DNA of 64,000 nucleotides from CAVVTR01 sp963751245 (GCA_963751245.1 CAVVTR010000005.1:137047-201046), one strand, 5' to 3'; positions 1 to 10,429 are shown, counted from the stretch's first letter. Numbers and translations: made by a program. Notes: generated from the letters alone by a model not told the origin.

Positions 1-161
1 CGAGGGACCGCGATCCGCGGGCCTCCTACGCCGTCTACGACTCCTCCCGCCGCCGCTTCATCCTCTACCGGGTCGAGTACGATGTGGATGCCGCTCGGCG
101 CCGCATCCTGGCCGCGGGGCTTCCGGGGGTCCTGGGCGACCGGCTCCGCTTCGGCGCCTGA
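1..161 (+). CDS. C-terminal end of a probable calcineurin-like metallophosphoesterase (partial)
   Basis: The window opens inside a reading frame (codons in phase with position 3) that ends at TGA 159-161. The last ~52 residues contain DPRASYAVYD followed by a run like RRVEYDVDAA..ILAAGLPGVL. In my memory this matches the usual C-terminus of the short YfcE/Metallophos_2-type phosphoesterases, where a PRxGDPRA(S/A)YA strand closes the fold and a YDV..A..I..AGLP helix ends the protein. The catalytic metal-binding motifs lie upstream of the window and cannot be checked. It is followed 18 bp later by a small zinc-ribbon gene in the same direction. The family call rests only on this tail. Confidence 0.55.
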   Translation, partial: RDRDPRASYAVYDSSRRRFILYRVEYDVDAARRRILAAGLPGVLGDRLRFGA

Positions 162-179
162 GCGGGAAGGGGGCCGACC

Positions 180-350
180 ATGACCGAGCCGCGCGACGAC
201 CGTCACTGCTTCAGGTGCGGCCGCGACCTGGGCCCGCAGTTCGAGTGGAGGAAGATGGTGACGGAGTCGGGGCCGATCTGTTTCGCCTGCTACAACGAGG
301 CCCAGGCGCAGACCCGGGGCGGGTCGCGGGACGGGGGGAAGCGCCCGTGA
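180..350 (+). CDS. Small zinc-ribbon protein (56 aa)
   Basis: ATG 180 to TGA 348-350. The product has two CxxC knuckles, CFRCG near residues 10-14 and CFAC near 34-37, about 20 residues apart, the typical spacing of a four-cysteine zinc ribbon. The tail is Gly/Arg/Lys rich. The stop overlaps the GTG of the next gene (GTGA), so the two are probably translationally coupled. Similar small ribbons are common and usually have no assigned role. It could bind nucleic acid or act as a metal-site accessory to the large downstream protein; neither can be decided from sequence. Confidence 0.7.
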   Translation: MTEPRDDRHCFRCGRDLGPQFEWRKMVTESGPICFACYNEAQAQTRGGSRDGGKRP

Positions 351-2794
351 GGGCCCTCTGCGTGGCGCTTCTGGCCGCCGCCGTCCTCCCCGGTGCCGGC
401 CCCGCCGCGGCCGCGGCCCCGGACCTGTCGGCGCGCGCCGCGGTCATGGCCCTGGCCGACGCGCGGCGGTTCGACCGGGCGGAGATGACCAGGCTCTCCG
501 GCAGCGCGGACGTCCACGTCCGACGGGACGTGGCGCGGCTGGCCGGCGAGCTGGCCAACCCCCGCGCCGTGCCGCTGATGCAGCGCCTGGCTACCGACCG
601 CGCCCCCGCCGTGCGGGCCGCATGCGCCGCGGCGGCGGGCCGACTCGCCGCGACCCTCCCGCCCAGGGCCGACGCTGCGCCGCTGGGGGCGATCGTGCGC
701 ACGATGCTGGACGACGAGGACGCCGGCGTTCGCGCCGCCGCCGCCTGGGCGGCGGGAGCCGGCGGGTTTCCGGGCGCCGCGGAGTGGCTGGCCGGCAGGC
801 TCGGGACCGAGGGTGTCCCGGCGGTCCGCGCCGCCATCCTGGACGAGCTGTGGCGGGTCAACGGCGCCGACGTCGTGACCCTGGGTGAGCGCGGCCTGGG
901 CGCCGTGGAGCCCGAGGTGCGGCGGGCCGCCGCGCGGAGCCTCGCGCGCAGCGCGAACCCCGACGCCGCGGGTCCCCTCGGCACCGCCGCGCAGGACGAC
1001 GACCCGCTCGTGCGCGCTGCCGTGCTCGAGGGTGGGCGGCGCCTCGGTGACGGGGCCCTCTGGCAGCAGATCACGGCCGGCGTGGCCGACAGCGACGCCC
1101 GGGTGAGGATCGCGGCGCTGACCGGACTGGCCGCCGAGGTCGCCCCCGGCGAAGGCCGGGTCCTCTCCGCTGCGGTCACGGCGCGCGTGGCCGCCATCGT
1201 CGTCACCGGCGACCCCGCACGCGCCCAGGAGCGCGTGGCCGCCATCGGTGCCGCTGGCGCCGCCGGGTGCTGCGCCCGGGAGCTGACCGCCGTGGTCTCC
1301 GGCCACGACGGTTGGGCGGCGGGCGCCGCCCTGACGGCCCTGGCGAGGCAGCGCGCGCCGGGCGCGGCGAAGCTGGTGGGCGAGTGGCTGGACGCGGCCG
1401 ACGCACGGCGCCGCGTCGCCGGTGTCGGGGCGGCCCGCAGTCTGGCCGACGCCGCGCAGCGGATCGCCCCCCGGCTGGCGGACGAAAGCGCCGCCGTTCG
1501 CCTCGCCGCCGTGGAGGCGGCGGCGGCCGTTGGCGGGGCGGATCTCGTGGCCGCCCTGGACGGCAGGCTGGGGGACGGCGACCCCGCCGTGCGGGCCGCC
1601 GCCGTGGACGCTCTCGTGAAGCTCGGCGCTGCGCCGGACACCGCAACGCTCCTCGGGCTCCTCGGCCGCGAGCAGGGCCGGACCGTTCCCGACGCGGCCG
1701 TGTCCCTCGTGGGCGCCCTGGCGCGGGGAAAGACGCTGGCTCCTGAGGTTCGCTCGGCCCTCGAAACCCTGGCCGCCTCGCCGGACCCGGTCGTCGCCCG
1801 GGCGGCATGGCAGGCGCTGCGGGCCCACGGGGACGCCCTGGCGCTCCCCGCCGTCGCGACCGGCGAGAAGCCGTCGTTCTACCGCACCGTCGCCGCGTGG
1901 GCACAGGAGCCGCGCTGGCTGGAGATCGTCACCGTGAGAGGGACGCTGCAGGTGGCGCTGGACACCGACGACGCGCCGCTGACCGCCTGGCGCCTCGCGA
2001 AGCTCGCCGACGAGCACTACTTCGACACGCTCACCTTCCATCGGGTCGTCCCCGACTTCGTCGTGCAGGGAGGCGATCCGCGCGGGGACGGCTGGGGCGG
2101 GCCGCCCTTCGTCCTGCGTGACGAGCTCTCCCTCGAGCCCTACGCCGCGGGCGCCGTGGGGCTCGCCCTGGCGGGACCGGACACCGGCGGGTCGCAGCTG
2201 TTCGTGACGCTCACGCCGCAGCCCCACCTCGACGGCCGCTATCCCTACCTGGGCCGGGTCACGGCAGGCCTCGACGTGGCCGGGCGGATCCAGGTGGGCG
2301 ACCGCATCCTCGCCGTCCACGCGGGGAGCGGGCCGCGGCCGGTGTTCTACCCCGTGTGGTACGGGCGGCTGGACCCGGGCCGGCTCGACGCCGAGATTCC
2401 GGGCTGGGAGGCCGAGCGGCTGGCGTACCAGCCCCGCGAGAGCCTCCTGGCGCTCCTGGGATCGGCGCGGCTGCGCTACGGCATCGTCGCGGTCATGGGG
2501 ACGTGGTGCTCGGACTCGCGGGAGCAGATCCCGCGCCTGCTGGCCGTGCTCGACGCCCTCGGGCGCGGCTCGCCGTTCGAGTCGGTCACCCTCGTCGGCG
2601 TGGACCGCAGCAAGGCCGTGGATCCCAGGCTCTTCCCCTACGGGCCGGTGGACCGGGTCCCGACCATCGTGATCACGGTGGAGGGCAGCGAGATCGGGCG
2701 CATCGTCGAAACCCCCACCAGCGGCAGCATCGAGGAGGACGTCGCCCGCATCCTCGCGTCCGTCGAGGGCTTCGCCGTCCCTCCCACCCCCTGA
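347..2794 (+). CDS. Exported HEAT-repeat / cyclophilin-type PPIase / thioredoxin-like fusion
   Basis: I chose GTG 347 because it gives a signal-peptide-like N-terminus (hydrophobic LLAAAVLPGAGPAAAAA) and overlaps the preceding stop; the frame is open further upstream but without such a start. The 815-aa product has HEAT/PBS-lyase-type repeats from about 25 to 520, a cyclophilin peptidyl-prolyl isomerase domain about 525-655 (FHRVVPDFVVQGGDPRGDG and GGSQLFVTL are diagnostic), and a C-terminal thioredoxin-like domain about 700-805. That last domain carries WCSDS (Cys721) rather than WCxxC, so it has one active-site cysteine and is unlikely to be an ordinary dithiol oxidoreductase. Likely role: folding or scaffolding of extracytoplasmic proteins. 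HEAT-cyclophilin fusions occur in other bacteria; the added thioredoxin-like module is less usual. It converges on aceA. Confidence 0.85.
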   Translation: MRALCVALLAAAVLPGAGPAAAAAPDLSARAAVMALADARRFDRAEMTRLSGSADVHVRRDVARLAGELANPRAVPLMQRLATDRAPAVRAACAAAAGRLAATLPPRADAAPLGAIVRTMLDDEDAGVRAAAAWAAGAGGFPGAAEWLAGRLGTEGVPAVRAAILDELWRVNGADVVTLGERGLGAVEPEVRRAAARSLARSANPDAAGPLGTAAQDDDPLVRAAVLEGGRRLGDGALWQQITAGVADSDARVRIAALTGLAAEVAPGEGRVLSAAVTARVAAIVVTGDPARAQERVAAIGAAGAAGCCARELTAVVSGHDGWAAGAALTALARQRAPGAAKLVGEWLDAADARRRVAGVGAARSLADAAQRIAPRLADESAAVRLAAVEAAAAVGGADLVAALDGRLGDGDPAVRAAAVDALVKLGAAPDTATLLGLLGREQGRTVPDAAVSLVGALARGKTLAPEVRSALETLAASPDPVVARAAWQALRAHGDALALPAVATGEKPSFYRTVAAWAQEPRWLEIVTVRGTLQVALDTDDAPLTAWRLAKLADEHYFDTLTFHRVVPDFVVQGGDPRGDGWGGPPFVLRDELSLEPYAAGAVGLALAGPDTGGSQLFVTLTPQPHLDGRYPYLGRVTAGLDVAGRIQVGDRILAVHAGSGPRPVFYPVWYGRLDPGRLDAEIPGWEAERLAYQPRESLLALLGSARLRYGIVAVMGTWCSDSREQIPRLLAVLDALGRGSPFESVTLVGVDRSKAVDPRLFPYGPVDRVPTIVITVEGSEIGRIVETPTSGSIEEDVARILASVEGFAVPPTP

Positions 2795-2889
2795 GCCTTT
2801 CGGGGCGCCCCCTTGGGACGGCGCTCCGGGAGTGGGGCGCGGGTGGTGCCTTCGCCCGCCGTGAAGGCGCGGGCGGACCCCGGAGGCGC

Positions 2890-4173
2890 TCAGCCGAACT
2901 GCTCGGCCTCGGTGGAGCCCTCCAGCGCGATGGTCGAGGTCTGTCCCCGGGTGATGGCCATCTGCACGAGGTCGAAGTACCCGGTCCCCACCTCCTGCTG
3001 GTGCCGGATCGCGGTGTAGCCCTCGTCGGCCGCGGCGAACTCCGCCTCCTGGAGCTCCACGTAGGCGCTCATCCCCGACCGGGCGTAGGCGCGGGCGAGG
3101 GCGTAGGTGTGGTAGTTGAGCAGGTGCCAGCCGGCGAGGGTGACGAACTGGAACGCGTACCCCATGGCGCCGAGCTCCCGCTGGAAGGTGGCGATCTCGC
3201 CGTCGGGGAGGTTTCGTTTCCAGTTGAAGGAGGGGGAGCAGTTGTAGGCGAGGAGCTTGCCCGGGAAGCGCTCGTGGATGGCCTCGGCGAAGGCGCGCGC
3301 CTCGGCGAGGTCCGGGCGGGAGCTCTCGAACCAGAGGAGGTCCGCGTAGGGGGCGTAGGCGAGGCCGCGGATGATCTCGCCCCTGACGTCGCCGCGGAGC
3401 ACGAAGTACCCCTCCGGCGTGCGCTCGCCGGTGAGGAACTCCCGGTCCGCCGGATCGATGTCGGAGGTCAGCCCCCGGGCCGACAGCGCGTCGGTGCGCG
3501 CGATCAGCACGGTGGGGACGTCGAGGACGTCGCTGGCCAGGCGCGCCGCCCGCAGCGTGTTGACGAACTGCGCGGTGGGCACGAGGACCTTGCCCCCCAG
3601 ATGGCCGCACTTCTTGGCGGCGGCCAGCTGGTCCTCGAAGTGGACGCCCGCGGCGCCCGCATCGATCATCGCCTTCATCAGCTCGAAGGCGTGCACCGAG
3701 CCGCCGAAGCCGGCCTCCGCGTCGGCCACGAGGGGCACCATCCAGTCGTGCAGGCGCCGGTGGTGTTCGGCCCACTCGATCTGGTCCGCGCGCAAGAGCG
3801 CGTTGTTGATGCGCCGGACGAGGGCCGGCACGCTGTTGCGCGGGTAGAGGGACTGGTCCGGATAGGTCTCGTAGGCGAGGTTGGCGTCCCCGGCCACCTG
3901 CCAGCCGCTCACGTAGATGGCCTTGAGCCCCGCCTTGACCATCTGCGTGGCCTGCGCGCCCGTGAGCGCGCCGAAGGTGTGGATGTAGCCGCCGCCTTGC
4001 AGCGCCTCCCACAGCACCGCCGCTCCGTGGCGGGCGACGGGGAAGTCGAAGCGCAGCGAGCCCCGCAGCGCCACCACGTCCTCCGCCGTGAAATCGCGGC
4101 GCACCCCCTGCCAGCGGGGCTCCTCCCGCCAGCGCCGCTCCAGCTCGGCGACCTCCCGGTCGAACGTCTCCAT
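2890..4173 (-). CDS. aceA: Isocitrate lyase
   Basis: 427 aa. It cleaves isocitrate to glyoxylate and succinate, the first step of the glyoxylate shunt. The catalytic loop KKCGH is at residues 187-191 (nucleophile Cys189), preceded by HFEDQ, and YNCSPSFNW occurs further on, all family signatures. The length matches bacterial isocitrate lyases. It starts 2 bp after the stop of the malate synthase gene, so the two shunt enzymes form one minus-strand operon. No separate promoter is visible. The shunt fits an organism that grows on acetate or fatty acids, in line with the acyl-CoA dehydrogenase and the TCA genes elsewhere in the window. Confidence 0.97.
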   Translation of the reverse strand: METFDREVAELERRWREEPRWQGVRRDFTAEDVVALRGSLRFDFPVARHGAAVLWEALQGGGYIHTFGALTGAQATQMVKAGLKAIYVSGWQVAGDANLAYETYPDQSLYPRNSVPALVRRINNALLRADQIEWAEHHRRLHDWMVPLVADAEAGFGGSVHAFELMKAMIDAGAAGVHFEDQLAAAKKCGHLGGKVLVPTAQFVNTLRAARLASDVLDVPTVLIARTDALSARGLTSDIDPADREFLTGERTPEGYFVLRGDVRGEIIRGLAYAPYADLLWFESSRPDLAEARAFAEAIHERFPGKLLAYNCSPSFNWKRNLPDGEIATFQRELGAMGYAFQFVTLAGWHLLNYHTYALARAYARSGMSAYVELQEAEFAAADEGYTAIRHQQEVGTGYFDLVQMAITRGQTSTIALEGSTEAEQFG

Positions 4174-4175
4174 GA

Positions 4176-5764
<1,589 letters not shown>

Positions 5765-5852
5765 CGTGTCCTCCCGTCCTCGGCCGGACGCCGTCGGCAT
5801 CCGGCGCCGGTCTGCGCTCGTGCCGTGCACAACACCGTGGACGTGGTCTCAA

Positions 5853-5881
5853 TTCCGAAGCCGTCGGCGGGCTGCTACCAT
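5853..5881 (+). promoter_or_regulatory. Probable sigma-70 promoter for the hydroxyacid dehydrogenase
   Basis: TTCCGA at 5853-5858, a 17-bp spacer, then the extended -10 TGCTACCAT at 5873-5881. Transcription would begin near 5888. That excludes the ATG at 5880 as a start, because it lies inside the -10, and supports GTG 5925, which has GGGAGG upstream. The 160-bp spacer also carries the start region of the divergent aceBA operon. Confidence 0.5.
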
Positions 5882-5924
5882 GACGCGGGGCCCTGCCGCG
5901 CGCGGCGGGGCCGGGAGGCCGGAC

Positions 5925-6896
5925 GTGGCCGAGATCGCCGTCACCTACCCGCTGCCCGGTCACGGGCTCGAGCGCCTCGCGGAACGCCACACGGTGCGTG
6001 TCCACCGGGACGCTGGCCGCCTCTCCGGGGCCGCCCTCGCGGCCTTCACCGGCGGCGCCGACGCCCTCGTTCCCCTCATCAACGACGGCGTCGACGCCGG
6101 GGTGTTCGCGTCGTGCCCGGCGCTCAAGGTGGTCGCCAACGTCGGTGTGGGGACCGACAACATCGACCTCGAGGCGGCCCGCGCCGCGGGGGTCTGGGTC
6201 ACCAACACCCCGGACGTGCTCACCGACGCCACGGCGGACCTCACGTGGGCGCTCATCCTGGCGGTGACCCGGAGGGTCGTGGAGGGGGACGCGCTGCTCC
6301 GCGCCGGCGGCTTTACGGGCTGGCGCCTGGACTTCATGCTCGGCGCCGGCCTCCAGGCCCGCACCCTGGGCATCGTGGGCATGGGCCGCATCGGCCGGGC
6401 GGTGGCCCGGCGCGCGCATGGCTTCGGGGTGAAGGTGCGGTACACGTCGCGCGGCCGCGACCCCCTGGCGCCCGCCGGCGCCGAGTGGGTGGCGACGCTG
6501 GACGACCTCCTGCCCGCCGTGGACGTGCTCTCCCTGCACTGCCCCCTGACGCCGCAGACCCGCGGCCTGATCTCCGCGGATCGGCTCGCGAAGCTGCCCC
6601 GGGGCGCCTTCCTGGTCAACACGAGCCGCGGGGAGGTGGTGGACGAGGGAGCGCTGGTGGAGGCCCTGGAGGCTGGTCACCTGGCCGGCGCGGGGCTGGA
6701 TGTCTTCGAGCACGAGCCCGTGGTCCACCCGGGGCTGGTGGAGCGGTCCGACGTGGTGCTGCTGCCCCACCTCGGCTCGGCCACCCGGGAGACCCGCACT
6801 GCCATGGCGGACCTCGCGGTGGACAACGCCCTGGCGGTCCTGGCGGAGCGCACCCCGCCGACCCCGGTGGTCACGCCGGCGGCGCAGCGAGGGTGA
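5925..6896 (+). CDS. D-2-hydroxyacid dehydrogenase (glyoxylate/hydroxypyruvate reductase type)
   Basis: 323 aa from GTG 5925 (Shine-Dalgarno GGGAGG); an in-frame ATG at 5880 would add 15 unconserved residues and sits in the apparent -10. The NAD(P)-binding motif GIVGMGRIG is mid-protein, followed by LHCPLTPQTRGLI, NTSRGEVVDEGAL with the substrate-binding Arg, an LDVFEHEP Glu motif and the catalytic His in LPHLGSAT. The family reduces 2-oxoacids with NAD(P)H. Position divergent to the glyoxylate shunt makes glyoxylate or hydroxypyruvate a plausible substrate, which is inference. The 3' end overlaps the convergent CNNM gene by 26 bp. Confidence 0.9.
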   Translation: MAEIAVTYPLPGHGLERLAERHTVRVHRDAGRLSGAALAAFTGGADALVPLINDGVDAGVFASCPALKVVANVGVGTDNIDLEAARAAGVWVTNTPDVLTDATADLTWALILAVTRRVVEGDALLRAGGFTGWRLDFMLGAGLQARTLGIVGMGRIGRAVARRAHGFGVKVRYTSRGRDPLAPAGAEWVATLDDLLPAVDVLSLHCPLTPQTRGLISADRLAKLPRGAFLVNTSRGEVVDEGALVEALEAGHLAGAGLDVFEHEPVVHPGLVERSDVVLLPHLGSATRETRTAMADLAVDNALAVLAERTPPTPVVTPAAQRG

Positions 6897-8124
6897 CGCG
6901 CACCCGTTCGATGCGGCGGGACGTGGCGGCAACCACCTCGAAGGAGAGCTCGCCCACCACGAAGCGGGCGCCCGCCTGGGGCACGCGGCCGGCCCTCTCC
7001 AGCAGCAGCCCCGCCACCGAGGTGTAGTCCTCGTCCGGCGGCAGCGGTTTGCCCGTGAGCCGGGAGAGCCGGTCCACCGGCAACGAGCCGCGCACCAGCC
7101 ACGAGCCGGAGGGCTCCAGCTCCCACTGGGGGCCGGCGGTGTCGAACTCATCCTGGATGTCCCCCACGATCATCTCGATGAGGTCCTCCAGGGCGACGAG
7201 CCCCGCGATGTTGCCGTACTCGTCCACCGTGAGGGCGACGTGGGTCCGGCGGTCGCGCATCTCGCGGAGCAGCTCGACGACTTTCTTGGACTCGGGCACG
7301 TAGAGGGGGGCCTGGAGGCAGGCGGTCCAGTCTGGACACTCGTCGTCCGGGCGCAGCAGCTCCTTCGCCAGGAGCATGCCGATGACGTTGTCGTCCCGCC
7401 CGTGGTAGACGGGGTAGCGGGAGTAGCCCCGCCGCAGCACCTCGGCGCGCACCTCGGGCAGGGTCAGGGTGTCGCGGAGGAACACCACGTCGGTGCGCGG
7501 CACCTGCACCTCGCGCACCACGGCGGCCTCGATGCGGAGCACGGCCTCGACCATGCCGTGCTGGAACTCGCTGAGGTGCCCCTCCTGCCGGGAGAGGGAG
7601 ATGAGGAAGCCGATGTCCTCCGGGCTGGAGGCGGCGGGAACGGTCTCCAGGGACACGCGCCGCCACCGCGCGATGAGCTGCGACAGGCCGAGCAGCGGGA
7701 GGGTGACCGGCGTGAGCACCCAGTCCAGCAGGCCCATGAGGAGGATGGTCCGCTGGCCCAGCCGCTCCGGGTCGATGCGGGCGAAGGTCTTCGGGGTGAT
7801 CTCGCCGAACACCAGCACCGCCAGGGTCATCACACCCACCGCCAACCCCACGCCGCGGTTGCCGACGAGGGTGATGGCCGCATTCGTCGCCATGGCGGAG
7901 ATGCCGATGTTGACCACGTTGTTGCCTACCAGGATGGTGACGAGCATGCGGTGGGGACGCCGCTGCCACCGTCCCCACGCCGCCTTGTACAGGCGGCCCT
8001 TCTGCGCTGCGAGGTGCTGGACGCGGGAGACGGGGAGTGCGGTGAGGGCGGTCTCGGTCGCGGAGAACAGGGCGGAGAGCAGCAGCCCCACGATGAGAAG
8101 GGTCAGCGTTGTGGCAGGTTCCAT
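6871..8124 (-). CDS. CNNM/CorC-type transporter (DUF21, CBS pair, CorC_HlyC domain)
   Basis: 417 aa. An N-terminal DUF21 membrane domain of about four helices (residues 5-175) contains SALFSATETALTALP, LVGNNVVNIG and FGEITPKTFA, hallmarks of the family. Two CBS motifs follow (about 200-330; VPRTDVVFL, TVDEYGNIAGLVALEDLIEMIVGDI), then a C-terminal CorC_HlyC domain to about 415. Members are linked to Mg2+/Co2+ efflux; old annotations call them hemolysins. ATG 8124 was chosen; an in-frame ATG at 8136 is possible but has almost no room for a ribosome site. The stop region overlaps the convergent dehydrogenase gene. Confidence 0.9.
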   Translation of the reverse strand: MEPATTLTLLIVGLLLSALFSATETALTALPVSRVQHLAAQKGRLYKAAWGRWQRRPHRMLVTILVGNNVVNIGISAMATNAAITLVGNRGVGLAVGVMTLAVLVFGEITPKTFARIDPERLGQRTILLMGLLDWVLTPVTLPLLGLSQLIARWRRVSLETVPAASSPEDIGFLISLSRQEGHLSEFQHGMVEAVLRIEAAVVREVQVPRTDVVFLRDTLTLPEVRAEVLRRGYSRYPVYHGRDDNVIGMLLAKELLRPDDECPDWTACLQAPLYVPESKKVVELLREMRDRRTHVALTVDEYGNIAGLVALEDLIEMIVGDIQDEFDTAGPQWELEPSGSWLVRGSLPVDRLSRLTGKPLPPDEDYTSVAGLLLERAGRVPQAGARFVVGELSFEVVAATSRRIERVRVTLAAPPA

Positions 8125-8837
8125 TGGCGACGCCATCCTACCAGATGCCAGCGTTCTGCAGGCATCGCCAATTGCCACGCGGCCGAACGCCGGCGCCAGG
8201 GGAGCCGCGGCTCCGGAGCCGAACACTTCGCGGGGGCAGTCTCGCGGCGGGGCAGGCACCACGTAGCCGCGCGCTCGCGGGTGCTGGGAGGTGGTGCAAG
8301 TGTGGCGACGGCGCAACGGTCAGAGTCACTGCGGACCGGAGCGGGGAGCGGGGTGATGAAGGCACGTTTGTGGTACTGGAGAGCCCTGCAGGCTTGGAGG
8401 GTGTACGGTGCCACCGCCCTCCTCGCGGGGGCTGGTTGGGGGGCGAGACGCGGCCTGATGATCCGACGGGCGAGGCAGCGGCAGGGGTGGTTGGAGGCTG
8501 GCCTCAGCGGCAGGAGAAGCAGGGCGGGATTCCGCCCGCTACGATTTGTCGTCGATCGCGTTGCCAGCGCCTCGAAGTATGAGGTCCTGAGAGACCTGCA
8601 GGCTTGGCGGGGATCAAATCGTTACCAGTGGCGCCGAGCGGCGCTCCCACGTGCGACGGGCTGAACCAGTGATCGCCAAGGCCTGGGCGGCCGGGACGCT
8701 GGGAGGCGCTGCCGCGCTGAGGCGTCAGCGGCGCCCGGCCGGACCGCAGTAGGTGGGTTCTGCGCCTGCCCGCTCCTCACCGGGACATCAAGGGCGATTT
8801 CGGGTTGGGCGGGGTGTGGGAAGGAGGTGAGATGAGC

Positions 8838-8927
8838 GAGGCGGAATTCACTTCCGCCGAGCGTGGGGGCTCGGGGGGCATCAGCGGCGGAGGTGCCGGT
8901 GGGGGGCCGCTGGGCCCCCCGCGAAAG
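8838..8927. repeat. Dispersed repeat, copy 1 (GAGGCGGAATT...CCCCCCGCGAAAG)
   Basis: About 90 bp sharing order and sequence with 57262-57348: a hairpin GGCGGAA-loop-TTCCGCC, then GnGGGGGyTCGGGGG, a variable centre, and a terminal CCCCCGCGAAAG. Both copies lie directly beyond the terminator hairpin of a minus-strand gene (gdhA here). Confidence 0.7.
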
Positions 8928-8928
8928 A

Positions 8929-8948
8929 GGGAGGCCCGGAGGCCTCCC
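8929..8948 (-). terminator. Intrinsic terminator of gdhA
   Basis: Perfect 8-bp stem GGGAGGCC/GGCCTCCC. On the transcribed strand the loop reads TCCG, a UNCG-type tetraloop, and the stem is followed by CTCTTTCGC, a short T-rich tract. It begins 26 bp past the gdhA stop. Confidence 0.7.
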
Positions 8949-8974
8949 TTGTTCGAGACGTCGTGACGGCGGGA

Positions 8975-10258
8975 TCAGACCCAGCCGCGCAGCTTCATCG
9001 CCGTCACCACCCGGTCGATGGCGACCATGTAGGCGGCGTCGCGCATGTACACGTTCTTCTTCGCGGCCATGTCGAGGACGCCGTGGAAGGCGACGGTCAT
9101 CTTGTCGTCGAGCTTCGACAGGACCTCGTTGCGCGACCAGTAGAAGTTCATGTCGTTCTGCACGCCCTCGAAGTAGGAGCAGGTGACGCCCCCGGCGTTG
9201 GCCAGGAAGTCCGGGATGGTGAAGATCCCGCGCTCCTTGAGGATCGTGTCCGCATCGGGGGTGGTGGGGCCGTTGGCGCCCTCCGCCACGACCTTGACCT
9301 GCTTGGAGATGCGCTGGGCGGTCTCGCCGGTGAGCACGCCCTCGATGGCGGCCGGGATGAGGACGTCGACGTCCTTGGCGATCCACGCCTGGCCGTCCTC
9401 GACGGTGTAGCCGGCGGCGCGGGCCCGGTCCTTGTCGATGGTGCCGTACTGGTCCGTGACGGACATGAGGAAGTCGGGGTCGATGCCGTCCATCTTGGTG
9501 AAGGTGTACGCCTTCTTGTCGTGGTTGTCCCAGCAGCCGACGCAGACCACGGTGCCGCCGAGCATGTCCATGTAGGCCTTGGAGGCGTACTGGGCGACGT
9601 TGCCGAAGCCGTGGATCGAGGCGGTGGTGCCCTTGGGGTTGATCCCGAGGTGCTTGAGGGCCTCGCGGACCGTGTAGATGACGCCGAAGCCGGTGGCCTC
9701 CGTGCGGCCCAGGGAGCCGCCGCCGCCGAGGGGCTTGCCGGTGATGACGCCGGGGGTGTACTCGCCGCGGAGCTTCGAGTACTCGTCCATCATCCAGCCC
9801 ATCATCTGGGGGGTGGTGCCGACGTCGGGCGCGGGGACGTCGGTGCGTGGCCCGAGGTTCTTCCACATCTGGTCGACCCACCCGCGGCACAGCTTCTCCT
9901 TCTCGGGCACCGACAGGGTGGACGGATCGACGATGATGCCGCCCTTGCCGCCGCCCAGAGGGATGTCGGCCACCGCGCACTTCCACGTCATCCAGGTGGC
10001 CAGCGCGCGGACGGTGTCGACGGTCTCGTTCGCGGCCCAGCGGATGCCGCCCTTGGCCGGTCCGCGGGCGTCGTTGTGCTGCACCCGGAAGCCCTGGAAC
10101 ACCCGCAGGGTGCCGTCGTCCATCCGCACGGGGATCCGGAAGTGGAACTCCCGCAGGGGCCAGCGCAGCATCGCGCGGACGCCGTCGTCGAGACCCAGCT
10201 GGTCGGCGACCTCGTCGAACTGGCGCTGCGCCATCTCAAAGGGGTTGATGTTCGCCAT
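8975..10258 (-). CDS. gdhA: Glutamate dehydrogenase
   Basis: 427 aa, full length for the hexameric class. It interconverts glutamate with 2-oxoglutarate and ammonia. Substrate-binding and catalytic signatures are present: GPAKGGIRW (Lys69), TWKCAVADIPLGGGKGG (Lys93, Lys105), the VPAPDVGT loop, GSLGRTEATG, and the nucleotide fold motif HGFGNVAQ with VAEGANGPTTPDAD. Cofactor preference cannot be fixed from sequence. Single-gene unit: a promoter about 100 bp upstream, GGAGAGAGG ahead of the ATG, and a good terminator. Confidence 0.97.
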   Translation of the reverse strand: MANINPFEMAQRQFDEVADQLGLDDGVRAMLRWPLREFHFRIPVRMDDGTLRVFQGFRVQHNDARGPAKGGIRWAANETVDTVRALATWMTWKCAVADIPLGGGKGGIIVDPSTLSVPEKEKLCRGWVDQMWKNLGPRTDVPAPDVGTTPQMMGWMMDEYSKLRGEYTPGVITGKPLGGGGSLGRTEATGFGVIYTVREALKHLGINPKGTTASIHGFGNVAQYASKAYMDMLGGTVVCVGCWDNHDKKAYTFTKMDGIDPDFLMSVTDQYGTIDKDRARAAGYTVEDGQAWIAKDVDVLIPAAIEGVLTGETAQRISKQVKVVAEGANGPTTPDADTILKERGIFTIPDFLANAGGVTCSYFEGVQNDMNFYWSRNEVLSKLDDKMTVAFHGVLDMAAKKNVYMRDAAYMVAIDRVVTAMKLRGWV

Positions 10259-10326
10259 TGCCTCTCTCCTTGGGGATCCTCCCGCCGCAGGGCGGGACCG
10301 TCCTGGTGACTCGAAGACTCCGTCCG

Positions 10327-10385
10327 GCAGGGTCTCTTGGACCCTGCAAGCGGGGTGATTCTACACCTTTGGCCGTACTTTGCAA
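10327..10385 (-). promoter_or_regulatory. gdhA promoter and leader hairpin
   Basis: On the minus strand TTGCAA (10380-10385), a 16-bp spacer and TAGAAT (10358-10363) form a good sigma-70 promoter. The predicted transcript starts near 10350 and opens with a perfect 8-bp hairpin (GCAGGGTC/GACCCTGC, 10327-10347), followed by a leader of about 70 nt before the ATG. The hairpin has no T-run after it, so it is more likely a 5'-protecting or regulatory structure than a terminator. Confidence 0.55.
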
Positions 10386-10416
10386 TAGGATTTCACAAGC
10401 TTCGTCACAGGTGGGC

Positions 10417-10422
10417 TAAACT
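10417..10422 (+). promoter_or_regulatory. -10 box of a leaderless ECF sigma gene
   Basis: TAAACT ends 7 nt before the GTG start at 10430, so transcription should begin at or next to the start codon. TTCACA at 10392-10397 is a weak -35 with a long (19 bp) spacer. There is no Shine-Dalgarno sequence between the -10 and the GTG. Confidence 0.45.
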
Positions 10423-10429
10423 GTCCGGC

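Larger units (their letters stand above)
8125..8974. other. 850-bp spacer without a convincing gene
   Basis: No reading frame here has recognisable domains. An ATG at 8356 opens a 102-codon frame ending at 8664 with a very basic product; it contains RALQAWR and RDLQAWR 70 codons apart because a 13-bp sequence centred on CCTGCAGGCTTGG occurs twice (8385 and 8595 regions). I see no good ribosome site for it and treat it as doubtful. The spacer also holds a degenerate copy of the ACGTAGCCGCG repeat near 8261 and a clear dispersed repeat at 8838-8927 next to the gdhA terminator. Confidence 0.5.

Noticed and set aside
2795..2889. Terminator between the HEAT/PPIase gene and aceA
   Set aside because: CGCCCGC/GCGGGCG can pair, but the stem is loose and has no T-run on either strand.
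8356..8664. 102-codon frame with two LQAWR motifs
   Set aside because: No ribosome site, no recognisable domain, and the repeated motif follows from a repeated 13-bp DNA sequence. Kept only as a remark on the spacer.
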